Positions 54,647 to 62,925 of a stretch of 64,000 nucleotides of DNA are shown piece by piece (positions within the stretch are counted from its first letter, which is position 1; each line of letters begins with the position of its first letter). The notes beneath the pieces were generated by a model. It was given only the letters and a program-made list of their open reading frames with translations, made no database searches and was not told where the DNA came from. This DNA is from Desulfobacteraceae bacterium. Lineage in GTDB: Bacteria; Desulfobacterota; Desulfobacteria; Desulfobacterales; Desulfosalsimonadaceae. The stretch covers positions 1 to 64,000 of the forward strand of contig JABZFM010000023.1 of NCBI GenBank assembly GCA_014237465.1. Direction: 5' to 3'. A program made the translations under genes and the position numbers.

Positions 54647-55261
54647 TTACGAGCGTTCAAGCGCCTCTAAAGCGCCCTGGCGCATGATAATGAGGGCGAG
54701 CTTCTGGATCGCTTTTCTTTTTTCTTCAGCTGTTCGGCCGGGATAGTTGCGGAATGTCAATACAACACCGGCCAGGGACGCAAAAAATGCCTGGGTATTT
54801 AAACGCAGATTGCCGGCATCATCGGTATGTTTAACAACATTATCAAACATGTTGAGGAAATACCGCTGCACTCCGTTAAATTTTTTTAAAGCCTGCGGAT
54901 TCAATTCGCCCCGAATCATAAAATGACACATCATCTGAAAAGTCGCTTCATTATCAACCATATAGTCAACGACAGCCAGGGTGATGGTTTCCATGTTGTC
55001 TCCATTTTTTACCCGCTGCTGTAATAATTTTTCTATGGTATTGATGTCTTGGAACAGCGCTTCAACAAAAAGGTCATCCCTGCTGGGAAAATATCTGTAG
55101 ATGGATGCTGCGGAGACACCGGCTTTTACGGCAATATCACGCATGCCGATTTCATGAAATGATTTTTCCTCAAAAAGTTCCATGGCCGCTTTGATGATCA
55201 ACTGTTTTCGGACTTCACGTTCATCTTCTCTTAATTGTTTGAATGTGGATTTCTCCTGCAA
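54647..55261 (-). CDS. TetR/AcrR-family transcriptional regulator
   Basis: 204 residues. The N-terminal helix-turn-helix spans about 20-65: IIKAAMELFEEKSFHEIGMRDIAVKAGVSAASIYRYFPSRDDLF. The C-terminal ligand-binding domain is not diagnostic. No partner transporter or enzyme is adjacent. Its likely autoregulatory operator would be in the 94 bp before the start, where TTTAATTAAATTA-type AT-rich palindromic sequence is seen. Confidence 0.9.
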   Translation of the reverse strand: MQEKSTFKQLREDEREVRKQLIIKAAMELFEEKSFHEIGMRDIAVKAGVSAASIYRYFPSRDDLFVEALFQDINTIEKLLQQRVKNGDNMETITLAVVDYMVDNEATFQMMCHFMIRGELNPQALKKFNGVQRYFLNMFDNVVKHTDDAGNLRLNTQAFFASLAGVVLTFRNYPGRTAEEKRKAIQKLALIIMRQGALEALERS

Positions 55262-55355
55262 TCTCCTATCCTCCGGATATTTAATATAAAAAAATTTAAT
55301 CTATACGTTTAATTAAATTACGCTATCATGGTTTAGTAGAATAAACAATGTTTTT

Positions 55356-56924
55356 TTATTCAGGATACCGGTTATTAATTTCAACAAATTCATCAATATT
55401 TTCAAGAAATATGTCCACCAGATTTGGGTCAAAGCGAGAACCTCTCTGGCCTTTAATTAATTTAAGAACCCGGGTAATCCCCCATTTTTCTTTATAAATC
55501 CGCCAATGGGTCAGCGAGTCAAATACATCCGCCAGTCCGGTAATTCTGCCGAAAATATGAATTTCCTCCCCCTTGAGGCCCTGAGGATACCCGCCCCCAT
55601 CCCAGTGTTCATGATGCTGCTGGGCAACAATGGCGGCTGCCTGCATGATTCGCCGTTTTGAATTTTTAAAAATATCATATCCGATGGAGGTGTGAGGTTT
55701 GATTTTTTCAAACTCTTCAGGGGTGAGCTTGGCGGGTTTAAATAAAATTGAATCCGGGATCGCAACTTTTCCAACATCATGTATGGGCGACACCAGTCTT
55801 AAGAGATCGGCTTCCTCGTGGGATAAGCCGGCCTTAAGAGCGAGAAGATGACAGAATAATGATATGCGGTGCGCGTGTTTGCCGACATCAGTGGATCTGT
55901 TTTCAATGACTTCCCCAAGAGTCATCAACATTTCTTTGTGCGTATCTACAATCTCCTTGTTCAAAAAAATATTTTCAAATGCCACGGCAACATTGTTTGA
56001 GAAGATCCGGATCAGATCACGATCAATCTTGCTTAAGTGACTGCAGCTTTTTAAAAACAAAGCATTCTTCATACCGCTTTTTGTGGCCAGGTATCCCACA
56101 TAGAGATCGTCGATAAACAGACTCTTTTCGTTATCCACCGCCTGCCGCAAATATCTTATGACATCATCTGTAAATATAGTGGACACATATTGATCCACCG
56201 CATTTTCATACTTGCCGGTCGCAGCCAGTACAATAAAATCGTCTTTTTCTTTAAACGCGCTGAAGCCTGACAGCTGGAGATAAGCTGAACTTTCATCTAA
56301 TTTCAATATGGATACCAGCTGCGTCAGTACCCCTTTTGCAAATTCTTTTAAAGACTGATGTTCAAAGAGATGGGCAGATGCCTTAATGATCTGTTCAAGC
56401 CCGTACCGGTTTTTCTCGATAATACGTAAATCTCTGTATGAACGCAGGGCTGAAGTTATTGTGGTAAATAGTTTCTGGACAGTGAGTTCGGTCTTTTCCT
56501 TATATTCATTAATATCATAATCAATGATCACATCCCGTTCAGGCGATTTACCGGGTTGTCCGGTCCGAAGTATAATTCGAACAAAAGAGTTCTGTAAATC
56601 CTGGCGAATATATCTGGCCAGCTTGAGACCGGCATCATCCGTCTCCATCACAACATCAAGGAGGATAATGGCTGTATCGGAATTGGCCTGGATTAATTTT
56701 TTTGTTTCCTCTCCGGAATAAGCGCTTAAAAATTTAAGTGACCGTCCTTCAAAAACATAGTCACTTAATACCATCTTCGTGACGTTGTGAACTTCCACTT
56801 CATCATCGGCAATAATTATTTTCCAGGATTTTTTCTGTTTTAAATCAAGAGTTTTATCTGCCGCACCTTTCCTGAAAAGACTTTTTGTGCCTGAATCTCC
56901 ATTTGAATCCTGCACGTTGGCCAT
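55356..56924 (-). CDS. Response regulator with DUF3369 and HD-GYP phosphodiesterase domain
   Basis: 522 residues. Receiver domain (about 33-155) with IIADDEVE and the phospho-Asp in IILLDVVME; DUF3369 (about 165-310); HD-GYP domain (about 325-510) with HDVGKVAIPD, HHEHWDGGGYPQGLKG (so the GYP signature is intact) and ADVFDSLTH. HD-GYP proteins degrade cyclic-di-GMP. The cognate kinase is not in this window. Single gene with about 180 bp of AT-rich DNA upstream. Confidence 0.92.
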   Translation of the reverse strand: MANVQDSNGDSGTKSLFRKGAADKTLDLKQKKSWKIIIADDEVEVHNVTKMVLSDYVFEGRSLKFLSAYSGEETKKLIQANSDTAIILLDVVMETDDAGLKLARYIRQDLQNSFVRIILRTGQPGKSPERDVIIDYDINEYKEKTELTVQKLFTTITSALRSYRDLRIIEKNRYGLEQIIKASAHLFEHQSLKEFAKGVLTQLVSILKLDESSAYLQLSGFSAFKEKDDFIVLAATGKYENAVDQYVSTIFTDDVIRYLRQAVDNEKSLFIDDLYVGYLATKSGMKNALFLKSCSHLSKIDRDLIRIFSNNVAVAFENIFLNKEIVDTHKEMLMTLGEVIENRSTDVGKHAHRISLFCHLLALKAGLSHEEADLLRLVSPIHDVGKVAIPDSILFKPAKLTPEEFEKIKPHTSIGYDIFKNSKRRIMQAAAIVAQQHHEHWDGGGYPQGLKGEEIHIFGRITGLADVFDSLTHWRIYKEKWGITRVLKLIKGQRGSRFDPNLVDIFLENIDEFVEINNRYPE

Positions 56925-57105
56925 ATACCCATCTCCAAAATCTTAATTATTTACAATTTTAATAAATATAACATCCCCGGAAATATTTTGGCAAGGAATC
57001 TCTCCGCAAATATGTTAAGTTACTATAACAGGGAATCATGTTGACTGTAATATGACTTCAACAACTGTTTTCTTATTAACCAAACCGCGGGCATGTTTGT
57101 CAACT

Positions 57106-59976
57106 TCACCAATTGACCGGGATTCTGACCGACTGGCCTGCTTTGTTGTTAAATAAAAGATAACCGTTTTCCCGGCCCAGCAAAAAAATATCCCTGGTTA
57201 TTTCCACATCTTTTTTGCAGTATTCCACAATTTCCCTGATCCGTCCCTGTTTCCACCAGCGTAATGCCTGTAAACCATCTGCCGATTTTGTTGTGCCGAT
57301 ATTTACATTTGCCAGGTTATTTAACGAAATTCGATACCCCAGATGAAGATGAATCGTTTCCAGCAGATCCAGGGTCGGCAAGGATAAAAAATTAAAGTCG
57401 GAATATCCGCTCAACACATGATAGTCAAACCGCTTGATATTAAATCCGATCACAAGGTCAAGCTTTTTCAGGTGATTAATAAGCTGGGAAACATCGTCTT
57501 CGAAATATTCAAAGAATCTCTCTTCTTTGGAATCATACACCACGGCACAGCTTATTTTCATTTGATCCGCATGATGCCATCCCCCGACTTCCTGGGCGGA
57601 TTTCTGGGTCTCAATATCGAAAACGCCATAGTTATCTGTTTTTGGTATGCGCGCAGGGGGCTCTTTTTTTATTGTTTGTTTACGTATCAGCATTTTTTTA
57701 TTTGCGCTGACCACAGCATTCGGATCGATGATTTTTTCAAGAATATATAACGCGGATGATTTATCAATCGGGCGGTTGCCGGAACCGCATTTCGGGGAAT
57801 GTACACAGGATGGGCACCCGGTCTCACACGGACAGGATTTTATCACCTTTATTGTCTGAAGCAGCATTTTTTCCGCATGAACATACGCCTCTCTGCTGAG
57901 CCCGATGCCTCCGGGAAATGCATCATAGACAAAAACCACCGCGTTTTGAACCTGCGGATGAAACGGTATGGCAATACCGCCAAAATCATTTCTGTCCGTT
58001 AGCACCAGCAATGGACAGATTCCAATAACTGCATGTTCAATGGCATGAATACCCCCCATAAAATGCAGCATTTCCTTTTCCACGGATGTTTGAATCGGTT
58101 GCGGAATTTCGATCCATATGCCATCGGTTTCAAAAATCTGCGGCACAAGGTCTAAGGGAATAATATTGATTCGTTTTTTCCCATGAATGTGTATTTTTTC
58201 ATATCCAGTGACCTGATCGGTTACTTTTAACCGACCAAACTTAATCCAGGTGGAAAATACTCTTTTTTCGTCATAAATGTCTAAAATTTCAGTTTGCTTG
58301 TCACCCCTGACCCGCGTGTAATAAACCGGGCTTGCCTGTTTAACCGTCACCATTTGAGCGCCCGGATCAAATTTTTCAACGCAAAAGGTTTTTCCTTTAT
58401 GCAGATAGATGGCGCCCGGATGGGTTTCCCGAAAAGCCCGGAATCCATCCACCTCCCCCATATTTTCCCCGGTGTCATGATTGATAATATTAAAACGGCT
58501 GCCGCTGCCCCGCAAATCAATATCCCGATGCGGTAATTTTCTTGCAGCATACAACATGGAACCGTCACCGCTTCGAAGCAATTCACCGGAAGATTCCAGT
58601 ATCTTCAAACAGTCTTTTACCGAAGGTTCTTCAACAAATGATTCGTCAAGCTCCAGCGGCAGTTCGGCGGCTGCGCATTTCAGGTGTTTTTTTAAGATAT
58701 CCGGGTTATCAGGATTGATCACCGCAGCCTCAGGACCTTTACTGAAAAATTCCTCCGGATATCTCATAAAATATTGATCCAGCGCATCTTCGCCGGCGAT
58801 CAGGATAATCGCTGAATCATGTCCGCTGCGCCCGACTCTTCCGCCTCTCTGCCAGGTTGACATGACTGTGCCCGGATATCCGACCAGCAGACATAAATCC
58901 AGATCCCCGATATCAATACCCAGTTCCAGCGCACTGGTGGAAATCACAGCCAGCAGTTCACCGGACAGCAATTTATTTTCTATTTCACGGCGTTCTGCCG
59001 GAAGAAAACCGGAACGGTACGCACTGATTTTACCCGCATATTTTCCGCTCTGGCTGACTGCCCAGATGGATATCAGTTCGGTAAGTTTTCGTGACTGAGT
59101 GTATACGATGGTCCTCAGCCAGCGATGCAGTGCCGCTTTAAGCAATAAAATGGCGGTATGAGAAGGGCTGTCTGCCGAATTGATAAAGACAAAATGACGT
59201 TTGCCGGAAGGGGCGCCGCTTTTTGTTTCCGCTTTTACCGGACAGCCGATCAGGGCTTCGGACAGCTGCGCCGGGTTGGCAATCGTTGCGGAGCTTAAAA
59301 CAAATTTTGGGCGACTGCCGTACGTTTCACAGATTCTGTGAAACCGCCTGAATATCTGTGCCATATGGGAACCCAGCACACCGCGATAGGTGTGGACCTC
59401 GTCAACAACAACCATCTCAAGATTTTCAAACAGATTTCGCCATTTTTCATGATACGGCAGAAAAGACAGGTGAAGCATTTCCGGGTTTGTTAAAATGGCA
59501 TTGGGAAGTGTTTCTCTGATTTTTTTTCGATGCCAGGCCGTGGTGTCACCGTCATAAACTGCGGCAGTCGCATTCACGGATGATAAATGTTCTGCCATAT
59601 TCTGAAATGACTTCAGCTGGTCCTGGGCAAGGGCTTTGAGCGGAAACAGATAAATGGCCCTGGCATCCGGACGTTTGATAATTTTTTCAAAAAAAGGGAT
59701 ATTGTAAATTATTGTTTTGCCGCTTGCCGTAGGCGTTGCGACAACAATATGATTTCCCTCACGAATCGCCTTTATCGCCTTGTATTGATGCGAATAAAGA
59801 TTGTTAATGCCGGAACTTGACAAAATTTTTTTAACGGGATCAGAGACAAAATTATCCAGCGCGCGTATCGATTGCGGCCTTGATTTAATCTCTTTTCGGA
59901 ATACAACCTGTGAACCCAGGCGCGGCGATGCGGCCAGAGAGTTTATATATTCATCAATATCTTTTTTACAATTCAT
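57106..59976 (-). CDS. MrfA (YprA)-type helicase fused to an MrfB (YprB)-type exonuclease domain
   Basis: 956 residues. SF2 helicase: ATPTASGKT (Walker A, about 80), VVVDEVHTYRG, LSSATIANP, QRGGRVGRSGHDSA (motif VI). Then the DUF1998-like domain with four Cys in CETGCPSCVHSPKCG (about 725), as in MrfA, the B. subtilis mitomycin repair factor. After a basic linker, a DnaQ-like RNase H fold (about 790-945) carries YGVFDIETQ, VIGFNIKRFDYHVL and YCKKDVEITRD, which fit the catalytic acidic residues of MrfB. In B. subtilis these are two proteins; here one. A role in repair of DNA lesions is inferred by homology. Confidence 0.85.
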   Translation of the reverse strand: MNCKKDIDEYINSLAASPRLGSQVVFRKEIKSRPQSIRALDNFVSDPVKKILSSSGINNLYSHQYKAIKAIREGNHIVVATPTASGKTIIYNIPFFEKIIKRPDARAIYLFPLKALAQDQLKSFQNMAEHLSSVNATAAVYDGDTTAWHRKKIRETLPNAILTNPEMLHLSFLPYHEKWRNLFENLEMVVVDEVHTYRGVLGSHMAQIFRRFHRICETYGSRPKFVLSSATIANPAQLSEALIGCPVKAETKSGAPSGKRHFVFINSADSPSHTAILLLKAALHRWLRTIVYTQSRKLTELISIWAVSQSGKYAGKISAYRSGFLPAERREIENKLLSGELLAVISTSALELGIDIGDLDLCLLVGYPGTVMSTWQRGGRVGRSGHDSAIILIAGEDALDQYFMRYPEEFFSKGPEAAVINPDNPDILKKHLKCAAAELPLELDESFVEEPSVKDCLKILESSGELLRSGDGSMLYAARKLPHRDIDLRGSGSRFNIINHDTGENMGEVDGFRAFRETHPGAIYLHKGKTFCVEKFDPGAQMVTVKQASPVYYTRVRGDKQTEILDIYDEKRVFSTWIKFGRLKVTDQVTGYEKIHIHGKKRINIIPLDLVPQIFETDGIWIEIPQPIQTSVEKEMLHFMGGIHAIEHAVIGICPLLVLTDRNDFGGIAIPFHPQVQNAVVFVYDAFPGGIGLSREAYVHAEKMLLQTIKVIKSCPCETGCPSCVHSPKCGSGNRPIDKSSALYILEKIIDPNAVVSANKKMLIRKQTIKKEPPARIPKTDNYGVFDIETQKSAQEVGGWHHADQMKISCAVVYDSKEERFFEYFEDDVSQLINHLKKLDLVIGFNIKRFDYHVLSGYSDFNFLSLPTLDLLETIHLHLGYRISLNNLANVNIGTTKSADGLQALRWWKQGRIREIVEYCKKDVEITRDIFLLGRENGYLLFNNKAGQSVRIPVNW

Positions 59977-60059
59977 ACAACCAGGCTTGGAGGCTGTGCA
60001 GTGTTGACACAGCGGTTAAGCATACAAAAGAAGTCACTTGAAAGTTCTTGTTATTCCTT

Positions 60060-60165
60060 TTTTTTACCATAGCGGGCACAGAGACCACAGAAAAAAGACT
60101 GTATTTTTAAATTTTTTCCCTCTGTGTTCTTGTGGTTAATTTTACCTTTTTACGAAGCCATTAAT
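60060..60165. repeat. Palindromic intergenic element with a shared repeat end
   Basis: CACAGAGACCACAGA near 60078 and CTCTGTGTTCTTGTGGTT near 60121 form an imperfect inverted repeat. The tail TTTTTACGAAGCCATT at about 60148-60163 matches the right end of the hairpin repeats at 14.4 and 50.8 kb. Confidence 0.55.
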
Positions 60166-60184
60166 AATTAATGCCGATGATCAA

Positions 60185-61672
60185 TTAATGCCTAAGATCA
60201 ACAGCGCCGCAAATTTTAAAAACAACTTCCTCAAGTACCGCTGACGGAGATTGACCGCTTGTTTTCAATTTTACATCAGCATGGTTTAAAATTTCAAATG
60301 CAGCACAAAGTTCATCTTTTGTATAGTTTTTAGATCGAACAAACTGTTGAAATACCGGATAAGGATTATTTGGATTTTTGGCAATAATCAGGTCAGTGGA
60401 CAATTTTTTTTTCTTTTTTAATTCCTGTGCTTCAAATTTGCCTTTTACGGCATTCTGATGATAGTCAGCCTTTTCGATTAATTCCGCATCGTATTTGGAT
60501 ATTAATGGAATAATCATTTTTTTGAACTGATCATAACCGATTCCAGGGTGCCAGTTGCTGCCGTAACCGCTTTCCAGGAACCCTTTTATCACCAGCAATT
60601 TTCGAATCTGATTGGTCATTGCCGCCATAATCTGCAAATAGTGAAATCCGGAAGAAAGCAGCGAAGACATATAATGGAGTGTTTTTAATGTGTCTCTTTC
60701 AGATAGCGCGCCGGTTAATTCATAAACCGGATCCTGCCGTGTCCGGATTAGAACCGCTTGCACGTCGTCAGTCGTAATATGGTCCCGGTCTTTTGCATGA
60801 TCAACCAACTTCTCAAGATTTGAGGTAAAGGCCCGCAGATCAAAACCGGTCATTTTAAAAATCAATTCAAAAGCCTGTAAATCAATCTGCTTGTTCTGTT
60901 TTTTCAATACCTGACGCGAATGCTGCTGAAGAAATCGTCGTTGTGCATCGATATCCGCTTTTCGGTTTCCCTTAGGAATAGAGCAGTCAATTACAGTTCC
61001 GAATTTTTTGATTGTTTTATACAGGGCCTTGCGTTTATCAATCGTATCGGTGGTGACAAACAAAAAGTTATTCTTGGGAAATCCGTGTTCAATGGCATTT
61101 TTCAGACGTTCGGCATCATCGCCGGATTCAGGGACCGACAGATTGCGTTCCAGGCAATATAAGGAAAGCTTTTTAATCCAGTCAATGTCGTTTGCCTGAT
61201 CTTCGCGGATATTAAATTTATCGGCAATTGTTTCATCTGAAATAACTGCCGTTTCACATGAAATATCTGCCAGGTCAATTTGAAGGCGACTCAGCAGATT
61301 CAAAAATCTTTTGGAAGCTTTTTCAAAGTCATTGTTTTCATATAACTGTTTTACCTTCTGTAAAATGATGCCCTGGTTGTGACTGGCAACAAACACCGTG
61401 GCGTCCCGCAGTTCCATAATCTTTTTTTCGGAAAAAAAAGAATAGGTATTCATTCGTTCGATGACATCAATAAGTTGCCCTTCTTCCCGATGATTGACCA
61501 CTTCATAATTATGCTTCTGCTTGACCGGATTCGGGATAATGGCATTTAAAAGATCCTGGGTGACCTGATGATATAAAAACTCTTCCCCGAATATCAGGTA
61601 AACAGGATCAAATGATGTACTTAAACATTCGCTGATATACTTTTTGATTGACTGATAATTTATCTCTGACAT
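60185..61672 (-). CDS. holA: DNA polymerase III subunit delta
   Basis: 495 residues from the ATG at 61672; the ATG at 61714 lies in repeat-derived sequence. FDPVYLIFGEEFLYHQV at the start, the late block RQDPVYELTGALSERDTLKTLHYMSSLL (about 345-372) and the C-terminal LKTSGQ ending fit HolA. About 150 residues longer than most, because of an insertion between about 105 and 215. It opens the clamp for loading. Downstream, 208 bp of repeats separate it from the helicase gene. Confidence 0.88.
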   Translation of the reverse strand: MSEINYQSIKKYISECLSTSFDPVYLIFGEEFLYHQVTQDLLNAIIPNPVKQKHNYEVVNHREEGQLIDVIERMNTYSFFSEKKIMELRDATVFVASHNQGIILQKVKQLYENNDFEKASKRFLNLLSRLQIDLADISCETAVISDETIADKFNIREDQANDIDWIKKLSLYCLERNLSVPESGDDAERLKNAIEHGFPKNNFLFVTTDTIDKRKALYKTIKKFGTVIDCSIPKGNRKADIDAQRRFLQQHSRQVLKKQNKQIDLQAFELIFKMTGFDLRAFTSNLEKLVDHAKDRDHITTDDVQAVLIRTRQDPVYELTGALSERDTLKTLHYMSSLLSSGFHYLQIMAAMTNQIRKLLVIKGFLESGYGSNWHPGIGYDQFKKMIIPLISKYDAELIEKADYHQNAVKGKFEAQELKKKKKLSTDLIIAKNPNNPYPVFQQFVRSKNYTKDELCAAFEILNHADVKLKTSGQSPSAVLEEVVFKICGAVDLRH

Positions 61673-61683
61673 GTTTTTATGAC

Positions 61684-61712
61684 ACTGAATTTGGACTTTT
61701 TGCAAAGCCGTC
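61684..61712 (+). repeat. Truncated end of the hairpin repeat family
   Basis: GAATTTGGACTTTTTGCAAA followed by GCCGTC closely matches the right arm and right end of the copy at 50818-50843, but the left half is missing. It overlaps the last codon and stop of lgt and precedes holA. Confidence 0.65.
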
Positions 61713-62472
61713 AATTTTTTCGGCCAAGGATAATCAGCATAATGACGGCAATTAGCGCTGAGCTTAAGCCGATGACCTGTGATATCGAAAACGTATTAAA
61801 TACTGTTGTCCCCCTGAAATCGCCGCGAAAGACTTCGATGATGGATCGATTAATCCCGTAAAACGCAAAATATATCCAGAACAATTGACCATCATATTTT
61901 TTAAATCGGCGAAAAAAGAAAATCAGTAAAAATATAAAAAAGTTGGATCCCGAAGAATAAAGCTGCGTCGGATGCAGCGGAACAAATACGGGAGCCAGAG
62001 AATCCGGATGCCGGAATGTGATCGCCCATGGCTGATGACATATCTTTCCGTAACAGCAACCGGCAAAGAAACATCCGATTCGCCCGAGTGAGTGACCTAA
62101 GGGAAGCGCAAGCGCAGCAATATCCGCCATTTTTCCCAACGGCAGACGATAAATTTTCAAGTATGCAATAAGAACCGCGGCTGAAGCGATAAATCCACCA
62201 TAAAAAACCAATCCGCCATTCCATATTTTAAATACCTCCAAAGGTGCTGACATAAAAAATTCAATGTTTGTGAAAACATAAAGCAAACGTGACCCGACAA
62301 TTGCCGCGACCACAACGTAAAAGCAGGCGTCAACCACTTTATCAGGATCAATCCCGAGTCTTTTGGCTTCATACCTGGCGATAAACATACCGGCCAGTAC
62401 GGCCAGGGCAATAAAAAAACCATAGGTATGAATGGTTATTAATTCACCGAATTTCAACAAAACAGGATACAT
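61711..62472 (-). CDS. lgt: Prolipoprotein diacylglyceryl transferase
   Basis: 253 residues, about seven membrane helices. The signature GHSLGRIGCFFAGCCYG (about 135-151), HPTQLYSSGSNF and FYGINRSIIEVFRGD are present. Moves diacylglycerol from phosphatidylglycerol to the lipobox Cys of lipoproteins, the step before signal peptidase II. It starts only 15 bp past the stop of the shortened lspA gene. Confidence 0.95.
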   Translation of the reverse strand: MYPVLLKFGELITIHTYGFFIALAVLAGMFIARYEAKRLGIDPDKVVDACFYVVVAAIVGSRLLYVFTNIEFFMSAPLEVFKIWNGGLVFYGGFIASAAVLIAYLKIYRLPLGKMADIAALALPLGHSLGRIGCFFAGCCYGKICHQPWAITFRHPDSLAPVFVPLHPTQLYSSGSNFFIFLLIFFFRRFKKYDGQLFWIYFAFYGINRSIIEVFRGDFRGTTVFNTFSISQVIGLSSALIAVIMLIILGRKN

Positions 62473-62487
62473 ATGCTGCCTCAGTTT

Positions 62488-62919
62488 TTAAAAAGTCCGC
62501 GTTTTAAATGCCGGCCAATGCAGATGGGCAATATACAGATCAACAAAATCGATGACCTCGCCAAGACGGATTCGGTCAATCATGTTTCCCAATGCGCCCC
62601 CGAAAATTAACGCAAACCCAACGGAAAGAACCGGGTATTCAGAAGGCGTGTTTTTGTATAAATACAATATCAACCCCATGGCCGCAACAGCGATTATAAT
62701 AAACAGCATGCTTTGCAGGTTGCTCTGGTTTTTGGCAAGGATGCCGAATGCGCCGCCCGGGTTATGGATGTAGATCAAATTAAAAAAACCCGGTATCACT
62801 TTTACTACTTCATAATATGATAATGAACTGGTAATCAGCCATTTGGTTAGTTGATCCAATACAACCACGAGACCGGAGATGGTTACCAGCATCATATATT
62901 TATTTTTCAAGGCATTCAT
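62488..62919 (-). pseudogene. lspA: Signal peptidase II gene, 3'-truncated
   Basis: 143 residues where about 155-170 are usual. The N-terminal part is normal: VVVLDQLTKWLI (about 18-29), IYIHNPGGAFGIL and GALGNMIDRIRLGEVIDFVDLY with the first catalytic Asp (D115). The protein then ends HWPAFKTRTF. The following conserved segment, N-x-A-D with the second catalytic Asp and the last membrane helix, is absent, and lgt begins 15 bp after the stop, so no room remains for it. This looks like a deletion, not a frameshift. The product is probably inactive unless another copy supplies the function. Confidence 0.75.
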
Positions 62920-62925
62920 TTCAAA

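Noticed and set aside
61673-61714. Longer start for holA at 61714
   Set aside because: The added residues come from the truncated repeat at 61684-61712 and overlap the lgt stop.
62470-62500. Frameshift as explanation for the short lspA
   Set aside because: Only 15 bp lie between the stop and lgt, so no other frame can supply the missing segment; deletion fits better.
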